The translations under genes and the position numbers were made by a program. 44,649 nt of DNA. Origin: Clostridiales bacterium (GTDB lineage Bacteria; Bacillota; Clostridia; Oscillospirales; Oscillospiraceae). The stretch lies in NCBI GenBank assembly GCA_022787565.1, contig JALFVN010000075.1:1-44649 (forward strand). Reading direction: 5' to 3'. A model generated the notes under the pieces. The model was given only the letters and a program-made list of their open reading frames with translations. It had not been told where the DNA came from and did not search any database. The stretch's first letter is position 1; every line of letters starts with the position of its first letter. Below, piece after piece: positions 1 through 6,544 of this stretch.

Positions 1-1
1 T

Positions 2-145
2 TCCGGCAACGCTGATGCAGCAGCAGAAGCACTGGCAGCAGGCGAGCTGGACTTCAACCCCAATGTCCGGTGTGATCATCACGACCACCATGGGGAAGGT
101 CACTCTTGCGGTTCCCACGGCTGCGGCCATCACTCCTGCGAATGA
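2..145 (+). CDS. C-terminal end of a NifB/NifX-like (dinitrogenase Fe-Mo cofactor domain) protein, partial
   Basis: The window opens inside a reading frame that ends at TGA 143-145. The visible 47 residues have an alanine-rich helix, then an N-P-N-V-R-C segment and a tail very rich in His and Cys (HHDHH, CGSHGCGHH). Small clostridial proteins of the NifX/NifB cofactor-binding domain family often end in this kind of metal-binding tail, so this is the likely family. The core domain lies outside the window. The His/Cys tail probably binds metal, but no function can be shown from this fragment. The gene is probably the chromosomal neighbour of the island that follows. Confidence 0.5.
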   Translation, partial: SGNADAAAEALAAGELDFNPNVRCDHHDHHGEGHSCGSHGCGHHSCE

Positions 146-168
146 AATAGGTGATTAAGCCACGGAAT

Positions 169-405
169 ATGTGTCGTGATTTGAAAAATATAGATAAAGG
201 GGGCGGTAAAACCTATAAGCTATATCTCAGAAAAAGATAATCAATTGGTACATTTTGCAAAGATGAACTGGGGAATGTTTTCTGCGTTAAGGCGATTGAG
301 ATGGTTCATTTTAATGGGCCGCCGCCGGAATGGTACTTGGAAACAAATGCTTTGCTTTTGGAAGGACCCCAATCAGGATTGGGTGAGTATCTCACAGCCT
401 TATAA
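169..405 (+). pseudogene. Possible broken small ORF (frameshift and stop)
   Basis: This fills most of the 324-base gap before the first WYL gene. One frame (codons in step with 403-405 TAA) reads as plausible protein from about 260 to 405, including a run with GPPPEWYLET and EGPQSGLGEY. It is closed upstream by TAA at 238-240. The neighbouring frame, from about 205 to 262, gives a matching upstream half (PISYISEKDNQLVHFAK). A single-base frameshift near 259-263 would join them into one protein of about 65-70 residues. I do not recognise the family. The 61-residue ORF in the other frame (TTG at 245 to 430) has a Trp/Arg-rich composition typical of an out-of-frame reading. Nothing else is evident in this gap. 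Confidence 0.3.
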
Positions 406-469
406 CGCAATAGAGGGCCATTACGGGTGAAGTCGGCCAACAGTAATCCTATTTTGAGGAGGTGAAGAC

Positions 470-1702
470 ATGGCCTATAGTGAACTGATCAAAAACTTTG
501 AGAAAATCCGCGACTACATGAGGGAATTCTATATCTACGGGTTCAAAAGCCGCGAAGACTATACGAAAAAGAGTGCCCGAAGCTATGATGATGAGCGCCG
601 CCGTATAGAAAGCTGGCTCGGTGGATATATGGCTTTCCGTCATACCGGTGAAGGAAAGAATGTCTTCATCTCCGTGGATAATCGCAGCGTTATCTTCAAT
701 CCGCTGCACAACGCCTGGAAGGCAAAGAGTTTCACTGATAAAGATATCGTTCTGCATTTCTGCATCCTGGACATCCTTGCTGACGGCTCTGCGCAGGGCG
801 TGACCGAAATCTCCGATGGTGTTGCGGAGTATCTTTCTCACACCGACACTCCGTTTGAAGTCGATGAATCTACGGTTCGCAAGAAGCTGAAGGAGTACAC
901 GGAACTGGGTATTATCCGGAGCGAAAAAGCCGGACGCTCCCTTCTGTACCGCATTGCAGAAAGCAATGTGGACGTCCCTTCCTGGGAAGATGCCGCAGCG
1001 TACTACTCTGAGGAGGCTCCGTTCGGCGTGATTGGATCGTATCTATTAGATCGGCAGGACGAGGCACCGGAGCACTTCAGCTATAAGCATCACTATCTGC
1101 TCCACACCCTTGATACCCAGGTCTTATTTGACGCTCTGTGCGCCATGAAGGAAAAGCGCTGTGTGGATATTGTGAATTTCAGCATCCGCAAGGATGCTGA
1201 GCACGAGCACCGCGTGTATCCACTGCGCTTTTACATCAGCACACAGACCGGGCGGGAGTATCTCCTGGCTTATCATTACAAATTCCGCAAGCCCATGTTC
1301 TTCCGGCTGGATACGATCCGCTCCATCAAAGCCGGTCCGGTTGAGACTAAGCACGAAAAATACGAGGGCTTTGCCGTCAAGTTCGATGAAAAACTCTGGG
1401 GTGTTTCTACCGGCGGTGATTACAGCGTTGATCATGTGGAGCTCACCCTTCATGTGGAGGACAATGAAAGCTATATTATTGACCGTCTGGAGCGTGAGAA
1501 GCGACACGGGCGGATCGAGCCGATCGACAGTCATACATATAAATTCGTGGCGGACGTGTATGACGCCGGGGAGCTTTTGATGTGGGCACGGAGTTTTATA
1601 GGGCGGGTCGTGAAATTTGAAAGCGACAACAAATTTGCGGTCACCCGGTTTTACGACGATGTGCGGCGCATGGCGGAGATGTACGGAGGTGGGGAAGCAT
1701 GA
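470..1702 (+). CDS. WYL-domain transcriptional regulator, first of a pair
   Basis: This 410-residue protein has a winged-helix-like region at about residues 90-165 and a WYL domain at about 215-300. The WYL hallmark is visible near residues 249-283: Y-P-L-R-F-Y, then G-R-E-Y-L-L-A-Y and F-R-L-D-T-I. WYL domains sense ligands, often nucleic acids or nucleotides, in regulators of defence and DNA/RNA damage genes. A strong ribosome site (GAGGAGG) lies 7 bases before ATG 470. The gene overlaps the next WYL gene by 4 bases (ATGA), so the two are co-translated and may work as a heteromer. They lie directly upstream of the non-coding RNA block and the RNA-repair genes, so they are the best candidates for controlling that locus. 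This role is inferred from position; the WYL assignment is from sequence. Confidence 0.85.
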   Translation: MAYSELIKNFEKIRDYMREFYIYGFKSREDYTKKSARSYDDERRRIESWLGGYMAFRHTGEGKNVFISVDNRSVIFNPLHNAWKAKSFTDKDIVLHFCILDILADGSAQGVTEISDGVAEYLSHTDTPFEVDESTVRKKLKEYTELGIIRSEKAGRSLLYRIAESNVDVPSWEDAAAYYSEEAPFGVIGSYLLDRQDEAPEHFSYKHHYLLHTLDTQVLFDALCAMKEKRCVDIVNFSIRKDAEHEHRVYPLRFYISTQTGREYLLAYHYKFRKPMFFRLDTIRSIKAGPVETKHEKYEGFAVKFDEKLWGVSTGGDYSVDHVELTLHVEDNESYIIDRLEREKRHGRIEPIDSHTYKFVADVYDAGELLMWARSFIGRVVKFESDNKFAVTRFYDDVRRMAEMYGGGEA

Positions 1703-2613
1703 TCTTTTCCGAAATCTACGGCAGCTATTTCAAAGCTGTCTCTGCCATCCTGTCCAAGGCTGTCGATGGTGTGCTTACCGAGCGGGAGCTGACGCGAACT
1801 GTTCTGGAGAATGCTTTCGGGGAAAGTTTGGTCACAATCCCGGCCAAGCTGACAGACGGCAGCTGGCCGCTGATCACGAAGGATTACGGCACGCCGTTAC
1901 TGCATAAGCCCCAAATGCCATTGACCACGCTGGAAAAGCAATGGCTCAAGGCACTGCTGCTGGATCCCCGTGTCCGCCTGTTTGACCCCTCTGAGGAAGG
2001 GTTGGAGGATGTAGAACCGCTCTTTACTCCGGATCAGTTCGTGTACTTCGATCGCTATGCGGACGGGGATGATTACAGTGATCCCCAATATATCGAGCAC
2101 TTTCGCATGATTATCCGGGCCATGCATGAGAAGAGAAAGCTCCGCGTCCGATTCCATGGTCACCAGGGTAACAGACAGAGTTATATCTGTATTCCTTACC
2201 GGCTCGAGTATTCCTCCAAGGACGATAAATTCCGGCTCATTACCGGATTTCGCAACAAACCGCTGACGGTCAACCTTTCCCGGATAGACTCCGTACACAT
2301 TCTTGATCCATGGGAAGAAAATGAGTACAGTTTGCCGCGTGAACGGGAGAAAGCCCTTGTCATGGACCTCTACGATACGCGTAACGCATTGGAGCGGGCA
2401 ATGCTGCACTTCTCCGACTTGGAGAAAGAAACGGAGCGCATTGATGACCGGCGCTATCGGATCACACTTCATTACCGCCAGGGGGATGAGACGGAGATTC
2501 TGATCCGTATCCTCTCTTTTGGGCCGGTGCTGAAAGTGATTGAACCGGAGAGCATGGTCTCACAAATCCGGGAGCGTTTAGCAAAACAGACCGCTCTTTT
2601 GGCAGAAGAATAA
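1699..2613 (+). CDS. WYL-domain regulator, second of a pair
   Basis: A 304-residue WYL protein. The WYL core runs from about residue 149 to 200: R-V-R-F-H-G, then I-P-Y-R-L-E-Y-S, F-R-L-I-T-G-F and N-L-S-R-I. The first 100 residues are not recognisable as a canonical HTH, so DNA binding may rest mainly with the upstream partner. The start ATG overlaps the stop of the first WYL gene. It ends just before a strong intrinsic terminator, so the pair forms its own transcription unit. The fact that it is a distinct paralogue rather than a copy suggests a two-component sensor. No catalytic motif is visible. Confidence 0.8.
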   Translation: MIFSEIYGSYFKAVSAILSKAVDGVLTERELTRTVLENAFGESLVTIPAKLTDGSWPLITKDYGTPLLHKPQMPLTTLEKQWLKALLLDPRVRLFDPSEEGLEDVEPLFTPDQFVYFDRYADGDDYSDPQYIEHFRMIIRAMHEKRKLRVRFHGHQGNRQSYICIPYRLEYSSKDDKFRLITGFRNKPLTVNLSRIDSVHILDPWEENEYSLPREREKALVMDLYDTRNALERAMLHFSDLEKETERIDDRRYRITLHYRQGDETEILIRILSFGPVLKVIEPESMVSQIRERLAKQTALLAEE

Positions 2614-2622
2614 AGAAGATAC

Positions 2623-2664
2623 TTGCGAACTTTCCTCGAAAAAGGAGAGTTCGCAACTTTTTTT
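2623..2664 (+). terminator. Intrinsic terminator after the WYL pair
   Basis: A 14-base arm at 2623-2636 (TTGCGAACTTTCCT) faces 2643-2656 with one or two mismatches, and seven T follow at 2658-2664. This separates the WYL unit from the RNA block downstream. Confidence 0.85.
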
Positions 2665-2710
2665 CCATGATAAATTCTTCCACAGATGGTATTTTATGCT
2701 TGCAAGAAGA

Positions 2711-2773
2711 AAAGCACATACAGCAATGAAATGCATACGACTTCTAATCGTAAGGGCAAATCGAGTGTGCTTT
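2711..2773 (+). ncRNA. Y-RNA-like element A (Arg-TCT-like anticodon loop)
   Basis: A perfect 8-bp helix pairs 2711-2718 (AAAGCACA) with 2766-2773 (TGTGCTTT). Just inside the 5' strand is ACAGCA (2720-2725), seven bases after GAAA (2709-2712), the spacing shared with elements B, D and E. Inside lies a tRNA-like 5-bp stem with the loop CTTCTAA, a canonical Arg(TCT) anticodon loop. A short D-arm-like hairpin precedes it. Only 13 bases separate the anticodon stem from the closing helix, so no normal T arm fits and no CCA follows. It is not a normal tRNA. Its position beside a Ro60-like gene suggests a Y-RNA-type ncRNA; that role is inferred. Confidence 0.5.
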
Positions 2774-2777
2774 GCGA

Positions 2778-2831
2778 AAGATGCCAACAGCAACAACACC
2801 GTCATTATTTCTGATGAAAGCACGGCATCTT
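2778..2831 (+). ncRNA. Y-RNA-like element B
   Basis: A perfect 8-bp helix pairs 2778-2785 (AAGATGCC) with 2824-2831 (GGCATCTT). GAAA at 2776-2779 and ACAGCA at 2787-2792 are again exactly seven bases apart. The helix sequence differs fully from that of element A, so the two strands have changed together. A short hairpin (CGTCA/TGATG) sits inside. Element B begins 4 bases after element A, which points to one transcript or a processed tandem array. No T arm or CCA is seen. Confidence 0.5.
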
Positions 2832-2844
2832 GTTCATAAATGGG

Positions 2845-2926
2845 AACGCCGCCTTGGCCCGCCGGAAATCCGGTATTTTCTCTGGATGACCGGCTCCGAC
2901 GTTTGTCGTTCGCCCTGCGCGGCGTT
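2845..2926 (+). other. GC-rich stem-bounded element C, lacking the shared motif
   Basis: An 8-bp perfect helix pairs 2845-2852 (AACGCCGC) with 2919-2926 (GCGGCGTT), and small hairpins (CCGGAAATCCGG; CGACGTTTGTCG) lie inside. The AA...TT helix ends match the other elements, and it falls in the same head-to-tail series, but GAAA-N7-ACAGCA is absent. It may be a diverged member or simply a structured linker. Confidence 0.3.
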
Positions 2927-2935
2927 TTCGATAGA

Positions 2936-3046
2936 AAGACACAGACAGCATTCTTTCCAGATCCATTAGCTCCAGCTGCGGGGCGTCCGGTTCAGGGCCG
3001 GGAGGTCGCGGGTTGGACTCCCGCATGAATCCTGAAACTGTGTCTT
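2936..3046 (+). ncRNA. Y-RNA-like element D with tRNA-like domain (CAG anticodon)
   Basis: An outer 9-bp helix pairs 2936-2944 (AAGACACAG) with 3038-3046 (CTGTGTCTT). GAAA (2934-2937) and ACAGCA (2945-2950) keep the seven-base spacing. Inside, 2960-3031 folds like a tRNA. The acceptor GATCCAT/ATGAATC pairs at 6 of 7 positions, the D stem is GCTC/GGGC, and a 5-bp anticodon stem carries the loop TTCAGGG with CAG at 2993-2995. The T stem is GCGGG/CCCGC. The T loop TTGGACT departs from the normal TTCRANN, no CCA follows, and a CAG (Leu) tRNA would need a long variable arm that is missing. The outer helix plus tRNA mimic is the layout of bacterial Y RNAs of the YrlA type. Confidence 0.6.
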
Positions 3047-3048
3047 GA

Positions 3049-3141
3049 AAGGCACGAACAGCAAATTCGAATAGCTGAATGGTTTAGCAGCCGGCTCATA
3101 ACCGGCGATTGCGGGTTCGAATCCCGTTTCGTTAGTGCCTT
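3049..3141 (+). ncRNA. Y-RNA-like element E with tRNA-like domain (CAT anticodon)
   Basis: An outer helix pairs 3049-3055 (AAGGCAC) with 3135-3141 (GTGCCTT). GAAA (3047-3050) and ACAGCA (3058-3063) have the shared spacing. The inner tRNA-like fold has a D arm (GCTG/TAGC), a perfect anticodon stem GCCGG/CCGGC with loop CTCATAA (CAT at 3097-3099), and a T arm with the canonical loop TTCGAAT. Only 4 of 7 acceptor pairs form and no CCA follows, so a functional Met tRNA is unlikely. A T-rich run (3142-3158) follows the outer helix, which could end the transcript here. It is the best-formed tRNA mimic of the series and lies 184 bases before the Ro60-like gene. Confidence 0.65.
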
Positions 3142-3223
3142 GTTTTTTTGCTTTTTCACTACACCTTGCGGCTGAAGTGGAGAAAAAATTGACCGCATTC
3201 CAAGAGAATGAGAACAGCAAGTA

Positions 3224-3271
3224 AACTGACGGCTTATACTGCGCCGCAATAATCCGGCGGACCGTTCAGTT
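3224..3271 (+). ncRNA. Bulged hairpin in the leader of the Ro60-like gene (element F)
   Basis: The arm 3224-3232 (AACTGACGG) pairs with 3262-3271 with a single bulged T at 3265, and an inner 5-bp stem CGCCG/CGGCG (3242-3246/3255-3259) follows. Five bases upstream is another ACAGCA (3214-3219), preceded by AGAG rather than GAAA at the same distance. It could be another protein-binding RNA stem or a translational control element in the leader. No T-run follows, so it is not a plain terminator. Confidence 0.35.
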
Positions 3272-3324
3272 CCCACCCGTGTCCGTTTCTTATAAACTAC
3301 AATACTGTAAAGGAGGTCTTTCCC

Positions 3325-4776
3325 GTGCTGGAAGTCCTGAAGAAAACTGCAAACAAAACCTATACCGAAAACGGTGCAGTCACGTATCGCACCAGCGGGA
3401 AGGACTGCCTGGATCTTTTCGCCACCATTGGCGCACTGCGCCGCGCAGACGATCAGGCTATCTGCAACCGCTTTCTGAAAGCGTATGCGGAGAACCCCGA
3501 TCTTGCCATGAAGATCCTGTTCTACGCCCGCGATGTGCGCGGCGGCCTCGGTGAGCGCCGCGTATTCCGGAGCATCCTCACCTGGCTTGCCTCCAACGAA
3601 AAGGGTTCTGTTGTGAAAAACCTCCCCTTTATTGCGGAATATGGCCGCTGGGATGACGTCCTCGTTCTGCTGAAGACCCCGTGCCATAAGGAAGCCCTGG
3701 CTCTGCTGAAAGAGCAGTTCCAGGCGGATCTTGCTGCGCTGGAAGACAGCGGGGATATCTCCCTGCTTGGCAAGTGGCTTCCCTCTGTGAACGCCTCCAA
3801 CCAGGATACGGTTATGCTTGCGAAGATGATCGCCAAGTCCTTCGGTCTGTCAGACCGTGACTACCGCAAGGCGCTGGTGAAGCTTCGCGCGCGTATCCGG
3901 ATCATCGAGAACAACCTGCGTGAGAAGGATTATACCTTCGATTACGCCAAGCAGCCCTCCAAGGCCATGTTCAAATACCGCAAGGCCTTCCTTCGCAACG
4001 ATGGAGACCGCTACGGCGCTTTCATGGAGAAGGTGGACCGTGGTGAGGCAAAGCTTCACACTGGAACGCTGATGCCCTATGAGCTCGTTGAGCGGGCCTA
4101 CAATTGCTCCGAGGAAGAGCGTCGGTCCCTGGACGTCACCTGGCGTCAGCTGGAGGACTTCACCACGGATGAAAATGCGCTCGTTGTGGCGGACGGCTCC
4201 AGCTCCATGTACTGGGGCAGCAAGCCGATGCCCGCGTCGGTCGCGCAGTCCCTTGCGATTTACTTCGCAGAACATAATAAAGGAGAATTCCACAATCACT
4301 TCCTTACTTTCTCGATGACGCCCCGACTGGTGGAGCTCAAAGGTAATGATTTTGTGGAGAAGGTGCGCTACTGCAGAACCTTCAACGAATGCGCCAACAC
4401 TAATCTGGAGGCGGTATTCGATCTGATTCTGCGGGCAGCGGTAGAGAATCATGTTCCGCAGGCTGAGATGCCCGCAAAGCTGTATATCATCTCCGACATG
4501 GAGTTTGATTATTGCGTGAAGAACTCGTCCATGACGAATTTCGAAAACGCGAAAGCCAGCTATGCGGCGGCCGGCTACAAGCTCCCGGACCTTGTGTTCT
4601 GGAACGTAGACAGCCGCAACGAGCAGCAGCCTGTGAAAGAGAATGATCGCGGTGTTGCGTTGGTCTCCGGCTGCAGCCCCCGAATCTTCTCCATGATCAT
4701 GGATGGCGAACTGAATCCGTATGCGTTCATGCTGAGCGTGGTCGACACGGAGCGTTATGCCCCCATCGCTGCGTAA
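3325..4776 (+). CDS. DUF2828 family protein with vWA domain (Ro60-like architecture)
   Basis: This 483-residue protein starts at GTG 3325, 8 bases after AAAGGAGG. The first two thirds are helical and carry family signatures such as K-I-L-F-Y-A-R-D-V-R-G-G-L-G-E-R-R, E-Y-G-R-W-D-D and F-D-Y-A-K-Q-P-S-K-A. The C-terminal part is a von Willebrand A domain with the metal site D-G-S-S-S (D290) and a second acidic motif S-D-M-E-F-D (D391). A helical-repeat domain followed by vWA is the layout of Ro60/TROVE proteins, which bind misfolded RNAs and Y RNAs. The relation of DUF2828 to TROVE is inferred here from layout and context. Candidate Y-like RNAs lie upstream and an RNA ligase downstream, supporting a role in binding damaged RNA. 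The length is normal for the family and the reading frame is intact. Confidence 0.85.
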   Translation: MLEVLKKTANKTYTENGAVTYRTSGKDCLDLFATIGALRRADDQAICNRFLKAYAENPDLAMKILFYARDVRGGLGERRVFRSILTWLASNEKGSVVKNLPFIAEYGRWDDVLVLLKTPCHKEALALLKEQFQADLAALEDSGDISLLGKWLPSVNASNQDTVMLAKMIAKSFGLSDRDYRKALVKLRARIRIIENNLREKDYTFDYAKQPSKAMFKYRKAFLRNDGDRYGAFMEKVDRGEAKLHTGTLMPYELVERAYNCSEEERRSLDVTWRQLEDFTTDENALVVADGSSSMYWGSKPMPASVAQSLAIYFAEHNKGEFHNHFLTFSMTPRLVELKGNDFVEKVRYCRTFNECANTNLEAVFDLILRAAVENHVPQAEMPAKLYIISDMEFDYCVKNSSMTNFENAKASYAAAGYKLPDLVFWNVDSRNEQQPVKENDRGVALVSGCSPRIFSMIMDGELNPYAFMLSVVDTERYAPIAA

Positions 4777-4804
4777 GCCTGGCAACTCCCCAAGGCAAAA
4801 GAAT

Positions 4805-4854
4805 GGGCGCACGGCCTCCGATTGAGTAACGGAATCGCCGTGCGTCCGTTTTTT
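4805..4854 (+). terminator. Terminator or attenuator between the Ro60-like gene and rtcB
   Basis: GGGCGCACGGC (4805-4815) pairs with 4837-4847 with one G-T pair, and GTTTTTT follows. A nested 5-bp stem (CGATT/AATCG) lies in the loop. It would limit read-through into rtcB, giving more of the upstream protein than of the ligase. Confidence 0.75.
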
Positions 4855-4871
4855 GAAAGGAAGGATAGAAA

Positions 4872-6074
4872 ATGATTGAAATACAAGGACTTCACAACAC
4901 TGCCCTTTGTTATACGCCCGCTCTGGAGCCTACGGCTGAAATGCAAATCAAGACCGTATGTGACCAGGAGGCCTTTGCAGGCTGCAAGATTCGAATCATG
5001 CCGGACGTCCATGCCGGAAAGGGCTGTACAATCGGTACGACCATGACCATCCGGGATAAGATCGTCCCCGGCATGGTTGGCGTGGATATCGGCTGCGGTA
5101 TGGAGACCGTGCATCTGGCCGAGAAGGAGATTGACTTTGCCGCCCTTGATGCATTGATCCGGAAAGAGATCCCCTGCGGTCAGAATATTCGCAAGGAAGA
5201 GCATCCCCTGATCGGTGGAATTAATCTTTATCAGCTCCGCTGTGCTCCCTATGTTTCCATCGAGCGGGCAAAGCGCAGCATCGGCACCTTGGGTGGCGGC
5301 AATCACTTTATCGAAGTCGATCGCGGAGAGAACGGTGATTTGTATCTCGTTATCCATTCTGGCAGCCGTCACCTGGGAACTCAGGTCTGCAAGTATTACC
5401 AGGATCAGGGCCGGTTCGCCATGTGGGGCGGCGCTCGTCACCAAATTGATGAACTGATTGCCGAGTACCGTGCCGCAGGCCGTTGGCAGGAGATCCAGAG
5501 CGCAATCAACGAGCTGCGCAAAGAGCATCCCATCAACATCCCCAAGGATCTCGCTTATGTAGAGGGAAAGCTTTTTGACGACTACATCCACGATATGCGC
5601 ATCACCCAGCATTTTGCCGTTCTTAACCGGAAGGCCATGACGGATGTAATCCTGCGCGGCATGGGGCTGACGAAGGTCGAGGAGTTTACGACCATTCACA
5701 ACTATATTGATACGGAGAAGATGATTCTTCGCAAGGGTTCTGTCTCCGCCGAAGCAGGAGAAAAGCTGCTGATTCCTATCAACATGCGCGATGGCAGCCT
5801 GATCTGTATCGGTAAGGGCAACGAGGAGTGGAACTGCTCCGCTCCCCACGGCGCTGGCCGCATTATGAGCCGCAAGCAGGCCTTTGCCCAACTCTCAATG
5901 GACGAATATACCGCCGAGATGGAGGGGATCTGGTCCTCCTGCGTCGTACAGGATACCCTCGATGAATCTCCCATGGCCTACAAGCCCATCGATGAGATTG
6001 TATCAGAAATCGGCCCCACTGCCGAGATCGTTGAGCGTATTCGCCCGGTTTATAACTTCAAGGCCGCTGAATAA
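4872..6074 (+). CDS. rtcB: RtcB-family RNA ligase
   Basis: RtcB joins 2',3'-cyclic phosphate or 3'-phosphate RNA ends to 5'-OH ends, using GTP and Mn2+. This 400-residue protein has the full active site: D45 and H47 in M-P-D-V-H-A-G-K-G, D72 and Cys75 in V-D-I-G-C-G-M, H145 in G-G-N-H-F, H162 in H-S-G-S-R-H, and the guanylated His at H326 in S-A-P-H-G-A-G-R. It is of the shorter RtcB type. Start ATG 4872 follows GGAAGG at about 10 bases. Cyclic-phosphate/5'-OH breaks are what anticodon nucleases leave, so the neighbouring tRNA array and nucleotidyltransferase fit a tRNA repair role. No RtcA cyclase or archease is in the window. Confidence 0.93.
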   Translation: MIEIQGLHNTALCYTPALEPTAEMQIKTVCDQEAFAGCKIRIMPDVHAGKGCTIGTTMTIRDKIVPGMVGVDIGCGMETVHLAEKEIDFAALDALIRKEIPCGQNIRKEEHPLIGGINLYQLRCAPYVSIERAKRSIGTLGGGNHFIEVDRGENGDLYLVIHSGSRHLGTQVCKYYQDQGRFAMWGGARHQIDELIAEYRAAGRWQEIQSAINELRKEHPINIPKDLAYVEGKLFDDYIHDMRITQHFAVLNRKAMTDVILRGMGLTKVEEFTTIHNYIDTEKMILRKGSVSAEAGEKLLIPINMRDGSLICIGKGNEEWNCSAPHGAGRIMSRKQAFAQLSMDEYTAEMEGIWSSCVVQDTLDESPMAYKPIDEIVSEIGPTAEIVERIRPVYNFKAAE

Positions 6075-6113
6075 ATGCTGTGATTCTGCCATTGCAAGAA
6101 CAATGCCGAAAGA

Positions 6114-6509
6114 ATGCTGGAAGCGCTGCAGGCAGAACCTCAGTCAGACGCCGGGAAAACAATCGGCAACATCTTAGGCTACCTGTTTGCCAAATCGGTG
6201 GAAATGACTGTCAACGAGGCCAAAGAGAACCCTACGTTTGAAACCAGGCTGACAGCATCGTACAGTCCGCATGATGCTCTCCAGGGCATACTGCGCTCTA
6301 CGTTGCCTCCTGAGCAACACGCTACCCTTGAAGATGTGATGGAACTGGCACAACAGTTTGGAAAAGACATCTTCGTCTTCATGGAGATGTCGGATAAAAC
6401 TGACGAGGACTTTCCTGAATTGTTTACTCAAGCAGCCATCGTTGTTCAGAAGATAGGGCAAATGTACGCAACTAACGGTTTCGAAGAAGCATGTAAAATC
6501 CGACCGTAA
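6114..6509 (+). CDS. Unknown 131-residue protein between rtcB and rlaP
   Basis: I do not recognise this family. The protein is acidic and mostly helical by composition, with no membrane segment. ATG 6114 has no clear ribosome site. The same frame runs upstream for 13 codons to ATG 6075, directly after the rtcB stop and with AAGG before it. That extension would add a Cys-His-Cys-Lys-Asn-Asn segment, but it contains an in-frame TGA as its third codon (6081-6083). Either the true start is 6114, or the 5' end has been damaged, or TGA is read through. Its place inside the operon suggests an accessory part of the repair system; no function can be assigned. Confidence 0.55.
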   Translation: MLEALQAEPQSDAGKTIGNILGYLFAKSVEMTVNEAKENPTFETRLTASYSPHDALQGILRSTLPPEQHATLEDVMELAQQFGKDIFVFMEMSDKTDEDFPELFTQAAIVVQKIGQMYATNGFEEACKIRP

Positions 6510-6544
6510 GATCAGCGAATACTTTAGGGAGGAGGAAATGCCCT

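Noticed and set aside
245-430. 61-residue ORF starting at TTG 245
   Set aside because: Its Trp/Arg-rich composition fits an out-of-frame reading; the adjacent frame looks more protein-like.
2845-2926. Element C as a full member of the motif-bearing RNA family
   Set aside because: It has an 8-bp closing helix but neither GAAA nor ACAGCA at the expected places, so I list it separately at low confidence.
3065-3134. Element E as an ordinary tRNA-Met/Ile
   Set aside because: Three acceptor pairs fail, no CCA follows, and an extra outer helix encloses it, unlike all eleven array tRNAs. A tRNA-like Y RNA explains it better, though a decayed tRNA is not excluded.
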